Shown: positions 60,031-64,000 of the stretch, piece after piece
Numbering within the stretch: the first letter of the stretch is position 1
Layout of the letters: the number at the start of each line of letters is the position of its first letter
DNA from: Taenia hydatigena
Taxonomy: Eukaryota > Platyhelminthes > Cestoda > Cyclophyllidea > Taeniidae
DNA length: 64,000 nucleotides
Assembly (NCBI GenBank): GCA_036345935.2
Contig: JADWOT020000002.1
Coordinates: forward strand, 992,001-1,056,000
Direction of reading: 5' to 3'
Translations under genes and position numbers: made by a program
The notes under the pieces: model-generated
Databases searched by the model: none
Told to the model about the DNA's origin: nothing
The model's input: the letters and a program-made list of their open reading frames with translations, nothing else

Positions 60031-61310
60031 AGTTTAGCAATAATTCCTCATTGTACCTACCTCTTCCTTTCGCCTACTCACACCCTCTAAGTAGGAGCGT
60101 AGTAGCAGTGGGTTCCCCTGTACCTTTGACATTCCCATTTCTCCTACTTATCCATCCCCCCGTCCGCACGCACCCAGTAAGTGTACTTTATGTCACGCCA
60201 CCACCCAATACCTTTTTTTTCCCCCCTTCACTTACTTATTGATGGAAGTCCTTCCGTACTTCATCCTTTCACTCAATTCATCCACTTCTCTTCTACATTC
60301 TTTTACTAAGCTTATTTTAATTACACATTATGCAATCATCTGTGCAAGTGATTGCTTCTTCTTCTTACGATGCTGTTTCTCTCAACAATTTCCGCACTTC
60401 ACCCCGCCGTCACACATATGTGAAATGTGCACTTATTACTAATTCGCCATTTTCTCCCTGAAACACTATGATTGCTACCATTATTTTTGTTTCATGCATC
60501 CATACACATATGAACACATTACTGCCCTTCTTCCCCATCCCATTTAACTGCTCCTATTACATCCTCGCCACTAACACCACCACCGCAAACCAGTTCTCTA
60601 AATCTCTCATTTTATCAGTTAAGTTTAGTAGGAATCAGCCAACTAAAAACATATTTTGATGCTTTTATTTTGAAAAAAAAACTCTTTTTTATCAAGTCTT
60701 ATTTTCTCAGTTCGTCTTCTCATCACACCTATGCAGCACGTGCACATTTGTTCACCATATTTCCTTTTCTCCCCTCATGCTGCAGCCAGATTTGTGTTCC
60801 CTTCCTCAACACTGCTGCCTCCTTTCTTTCATTTAATAAAATGCAACAGTTAGATGTACGGTCACTTGAGCGGTCGTATCGCAGTCAGTGTCGTCTCAGC
60901 ATGGTATGCGGTCCACAGTCCACTCTGTGACAATCACCTTATTGAGGGTGCTCAATCCAAATTTTCTCTCCTCCTACCAATGCTTCATGTCTTTTACTAC
61001 TTCTACAAAGACTCCCAACCTTTATCTCAGCCTGTTCATCCATTTCGCTGTCCACAATGACTGTTGAGCAACAATGCAGTATTCAGATAATTCACTTATT
61101 CTCTCCTCCTAACATGCGCGAAAGCAGTTGGCGTCATGGTGATGAAGGCGACTCGCAGTGCTGAATGCCCTTCCACATAGGCCGAACATGCAGCCCGTGC
61201 TACCCCAAAGGCACTGAAGAATGAGGTGTGCATGTGCGTATAGCCATGCTAGCACATGTCGTACAGTGAACTTCCTCCCCACTTATAAGACCCGTTCACT
61301 CTTCTTTACT
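60031..61310 (+). repeat. block G, long copy 3
   Basis: Direct match to 35606-36650 and inverted match to 48690-50260. At the place of the GGA expansion it has only CTCTCCTCCTACC. Its right end is the conserved 180-bp segment. Confidence 0.6.
61128..61300 (-). repeat. highly conserved 180-bp segment, second copy
   Basis: Inverted counterpart of 48700-48880 with the same CATGTGC/GCACATG hairpin. Confidence 0.55.
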
Positions 61311-63405
61311 CAACACACACGCCTTGAGTCCCTTATAAATAATAATAATAGAGGCAATGCGCAGACAATATACACACTAAAAGAATAGTTTACAGCTTAT
61401 GCCGCAAAGAAATTGTGAATGGTCCATGTGAGGTAGAACATTAGTTAAATGCTTCATTTAACGCACACTATTTAGCAGTCAAAAATTCGTCTCAAAACAT
61501 GCCAAGCGATTGCATTCCAAAGCTTGAAAATCTGATTCTATTCTGGGAGTGCAAAAGTAAAAAGAGAACGCTGCTGTTTTTAGTGCAAATTATGCTGGAA
61601 TGCTGCGAATATTCGAGGGATGGGAAGCAACGTCCACACAGACATCTCACTAGATCTGTAAGATATTATCGTCCATCTATTTCACATCTATGGCAGAATG
61701 GTCGACAGAAGTGGATTCCATCATTGGGGATATTGTGGCAATAAAAACAAAATTAAAATAAGCTGAACACATTCCACGTTTGTGTCTTCTTTTAGACGTC
61801 AAAATTCTAGTGCGTTTTGCACTTTTGCTGCATTTTACGCATGGTTTGTGTAGCAAGTCAAGCATAGTAGTATAGATGGGGTCAAGCATGTGCTGCACAC
61901 TGCATAGCGGTGCATCTCTTGTGGGTCTTCTTGTTGATGTTATTGGGTCCAAATAAGTGATCTTAACAACGCGGCCACATGCTGCCTACCACAATGCAGT
62001 CAACACGGGTCGCTGAACATGACAAACTACCTGGCACGTTATAACAGTGTGTGCATAATCTTAAGCCCTCGCTTACCTGCTGGTAGTGTTTTATTATACG
62101 GCTATATGGCTAAACACTGACGTAATCTTTGAATGCCTTGAGACGAACCTTGTAACGTTTGTTGGGCTGCAGTCGGTCAGGGTTGACTGCTCTAAGACAG
62201 AAATCAGTAGTTCGCAGGAATGGGTCGCCAGATAAATCGGCTGCCCCTACACTTAGCACGATTTGGCTGGCTGCAAGCTTAGTCAGGCTGTGGATACCCC
62301 AACGTGATTGATAAGTCCAAGGATCTACGCGATCCCCTTAGAAGCAGTGCGAAATCGGGGTCCCTTCTGTTTTATTCGCCTTTGCCACCATCAGGTTCTG
62401 AAATTTCAAAAATAATAGGTGTTGCTATTCGATACAGAAATCTTACTGCTAGCATCTTGACAGTAATAGTAGTGACTAAACTGTCCTCACAATACAGATG
62501 CTCTTAGGATGTGGAATTCTGCCTGCTCTTCCAGCCAAGAATAAGTGCAAGCGAGTACTATCATTCAAAATAGAGCTCATCATTTTAGCTTCGCGTGCCC
62601 TGTATAAATAACCAAGACAAGACTGTTTAACTGATTTTTGTGCATTTTTTGTGTCAAAACGTCTTGCACAACCTGAATAGTGACTGCTATTTACTGTACA
62701 ACTCATGTCAATTGTTCACGCATTGAAGGGCTGAAATGTGGAGGGGTAGAGATTTGGCGCCCATACTATAACCACCACGCTTAGAACCGCATTTCTTCAA
62801 GCAAACTAAAGCCCGTCTCAAAAACCGCCAGCGTTTTGTTGTGGTGAGTATTTGAAGTCGAGGTATAGAATGATGCTGATGTTAAAACTGCATTGCCACT
62901 TTGCTACGTCAACGTCCTGAGGGCGCATGTAGACAAGCTGGGCAGGAGTCTGATTCTCGGTACAATCCACAGTACACTGTGCACTGTGTGAGGTAAAACA
63001 CCTTTCCTGCATCTGTTTTTGTCAGATGCAACTTCAGAGACGCATGGTTACTGGCCCAAGCTTCTTTGCGGGAAGATCTATACATTTTAATGAATGTTGC
63101 AAACTCAAAATCGCATTGTGGTTTAAGAAAGCGACTTCTTGTGCCCCCATTATGGATCTTCAGAATTTTGGAAAGATTAAAGAATAGTGAAAGATGCACC
63201 AATTTGCCCTGTTGACAAGTGCTAGAAGCTCTGAATCATTAGTAAGGGTAGATGTGTTGGCGGTCTGAGCAACCTGTAGTATGTGTAGTACTTGAATCCC
63301 TATTTTTGAGATGGTGTTCTTCTAGTAAATTGCAACGGGAACAAAAGCAAATTCTTTAGCATTTTCCAGCGGCCCAAAGTGTGATAAGCTTTTCTCCATA
63401 ATTTT
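61311..63405 (+). other. single-copy stretch, no gene confirmed
   Basis: Not repeated in the window. Frames of 60-97 codons occur on both strands (for example 61499-61744 on +, followed directly by AATAAA at its stop; 62909-63202 on -, with EFATFIKMYRSSRKEAW). They might be exons of an unrelated gene, but no domain or matching splice phases can be shown. Confidence 0.3.
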
Positions 63406-63406
63406 T

Positions 63407-63797
63407 CACAAGTTTTCTGTAAAACTACGAGTAGTCTCGAGGCAACGAGGGATGGCATTGCTGAGTTCATAACCATGTGGAGCAGCGTCTGCACGTACTA
63501 AGAATTTATCCATGATTTTGGGATTAATCCCTTTTAACCTCCTGACTTCCTGAAGCAGTAGGGTAAGAATCGCATCAATGATTTTCAGCAAAGTTTCCTG
63601 CTTATCAGCTCTCTTTCGTGAAAGAGTTATGCTTGAACACAGCGGTTTCGTCTCCATCATCGGTCGTCGTGGAAGGCTTAAATTTATGTTGGCCCTCGAT
63701 ATTGGCTCCTTTTTTAATTCTCTTATTTTTAACCTTGCTAGGGCAGCTCAACACTGAAGGAAAAGTCTTTTTCTTTAGCCCTGATTATCAGAGGACT
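63407..63797 (-). other. coding-like segment in two overlapping frames
   Basis: On the minus strand, one frame reads GLKKKTFPSV ... KFKPSTTTDDGDETAVFKHN ... FTKES and stops. The frame shifted by one base continues with ADKQETLLKIIDAILTLLLQ ... GINPKIMDKFLVRADAAPHG and ends at TGA near 63407. Composition looks protein-like (charged and helical) in both parts, as if one exon were broken by a single-base frameshift near 63614. The product is not recognised. Alternatives are two exons or chance. Confidence 0.25.
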
Positions 63798-64000
63798 GCA
63801 AGGTGAATTACTAGTCAAATGGCATTAGACCACAAAAATAGTTAATTTTTTAGAAGTCAGACAATCATAATATTCATGAAAACCATGTAGATGTCATTCA
63901 GACAAGATTGAAAATGCTGTAATTGTGTAAGGGATTACTGATATTTACGGTGAAAAAGGAAAATAAAACTTTGTATAAAATTGTACAGGTAAAAAAATTA

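Overview
The window is eukaryotic. It carries three copies of one intron-rich BTB-BACK-kelch gene. The introns of this gene are very short, in two size groups (33, 34, 37, 39 and 43 nt; 67 and 78 nt) plus one of 292 nt, all GT...AG. Tapeworm genomes are known for a bimodal intron length with modes near 36 and 73 nt, so a cestode is the best guess. I cannot name the species, and another invertebrate with tiny introns (for example a whipworm) is not excluded. There are no bacterial operons, no CRISPR array and no complete RNA gene that I can support.

Genes. Copy A (+ strand, 241-1637) is cut by the window start and shows only the six 3' exons. Copy B (+, 19304-21858) and copy C (- strand, 41100-43654) are complete nine-exon models of 643 codons each, with all splice phases matching and no internal stop. 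The product is a Kelch-like (KLHL) protein: BTB dimerisation domain, BACK domain, then a degenerate kelch beta-propeller, the usual build of a Cullin-3 ubiquitin ligase substrate adaptor. The remaining open frames are mostly shadows or low-complexity translations. A few exon-like stretches are listed with low confidence.

Layout. By eye, roughly four fifths of the window is present more than once inside the window, in both orientations. Block names used here: K = kelch gene plus about 2 kb of 3' flank; Y = a 1-2 kb interspersed block; P and D = related polypyrimidine/polypurine blocks; X = a conserved core of about 120 bp carrying a 17-nt match to the 5' end of 18S rRNA; Z and M = related blocks of about 1 kb; G = a block of up to 1.9 kb. 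Window order: K-A, Y', P, X, Z, M, D (1-11283); unique (11284-12770); inverted X and P (12770-14850); G' (14851-16125); unique (16126-19170); K-B, Y', P, X, Z, M (19170-29373); Y, X, D', M' (29374-34435); G (34440-36660); unique; Y', K-C inverted (37700-43790); unique; Y (45559-47675); unique; G inverted (48690-50309); a 100-N assembly gap (50310-50409); unique; P', X', Z, M, D, X inverted, Y inverted, M inverted (51406-60030); G (60031-61310); unique to the end.

The main relations are: direct repeat 1-8838 with 20222-29373; inverted repeat 19170-25230 with 37730-43790; inverted repeat 28346-34435 with about 53540-60005; inverted repeat 34776-36660 with 49200-50309; direct repeat about 5720-11283 with 51406-56930. 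This is a nested mosaic of segmental duplications that multiplies one kelch gene. The coding copies are nearly identical over long stretches, but their differences are concentrated in short patches that change propeller loops. The two complete genes share only about 135 bp of 5' flank, so they probably have different promoters. Block boundaries are read by eye and good to a few tens of bases.
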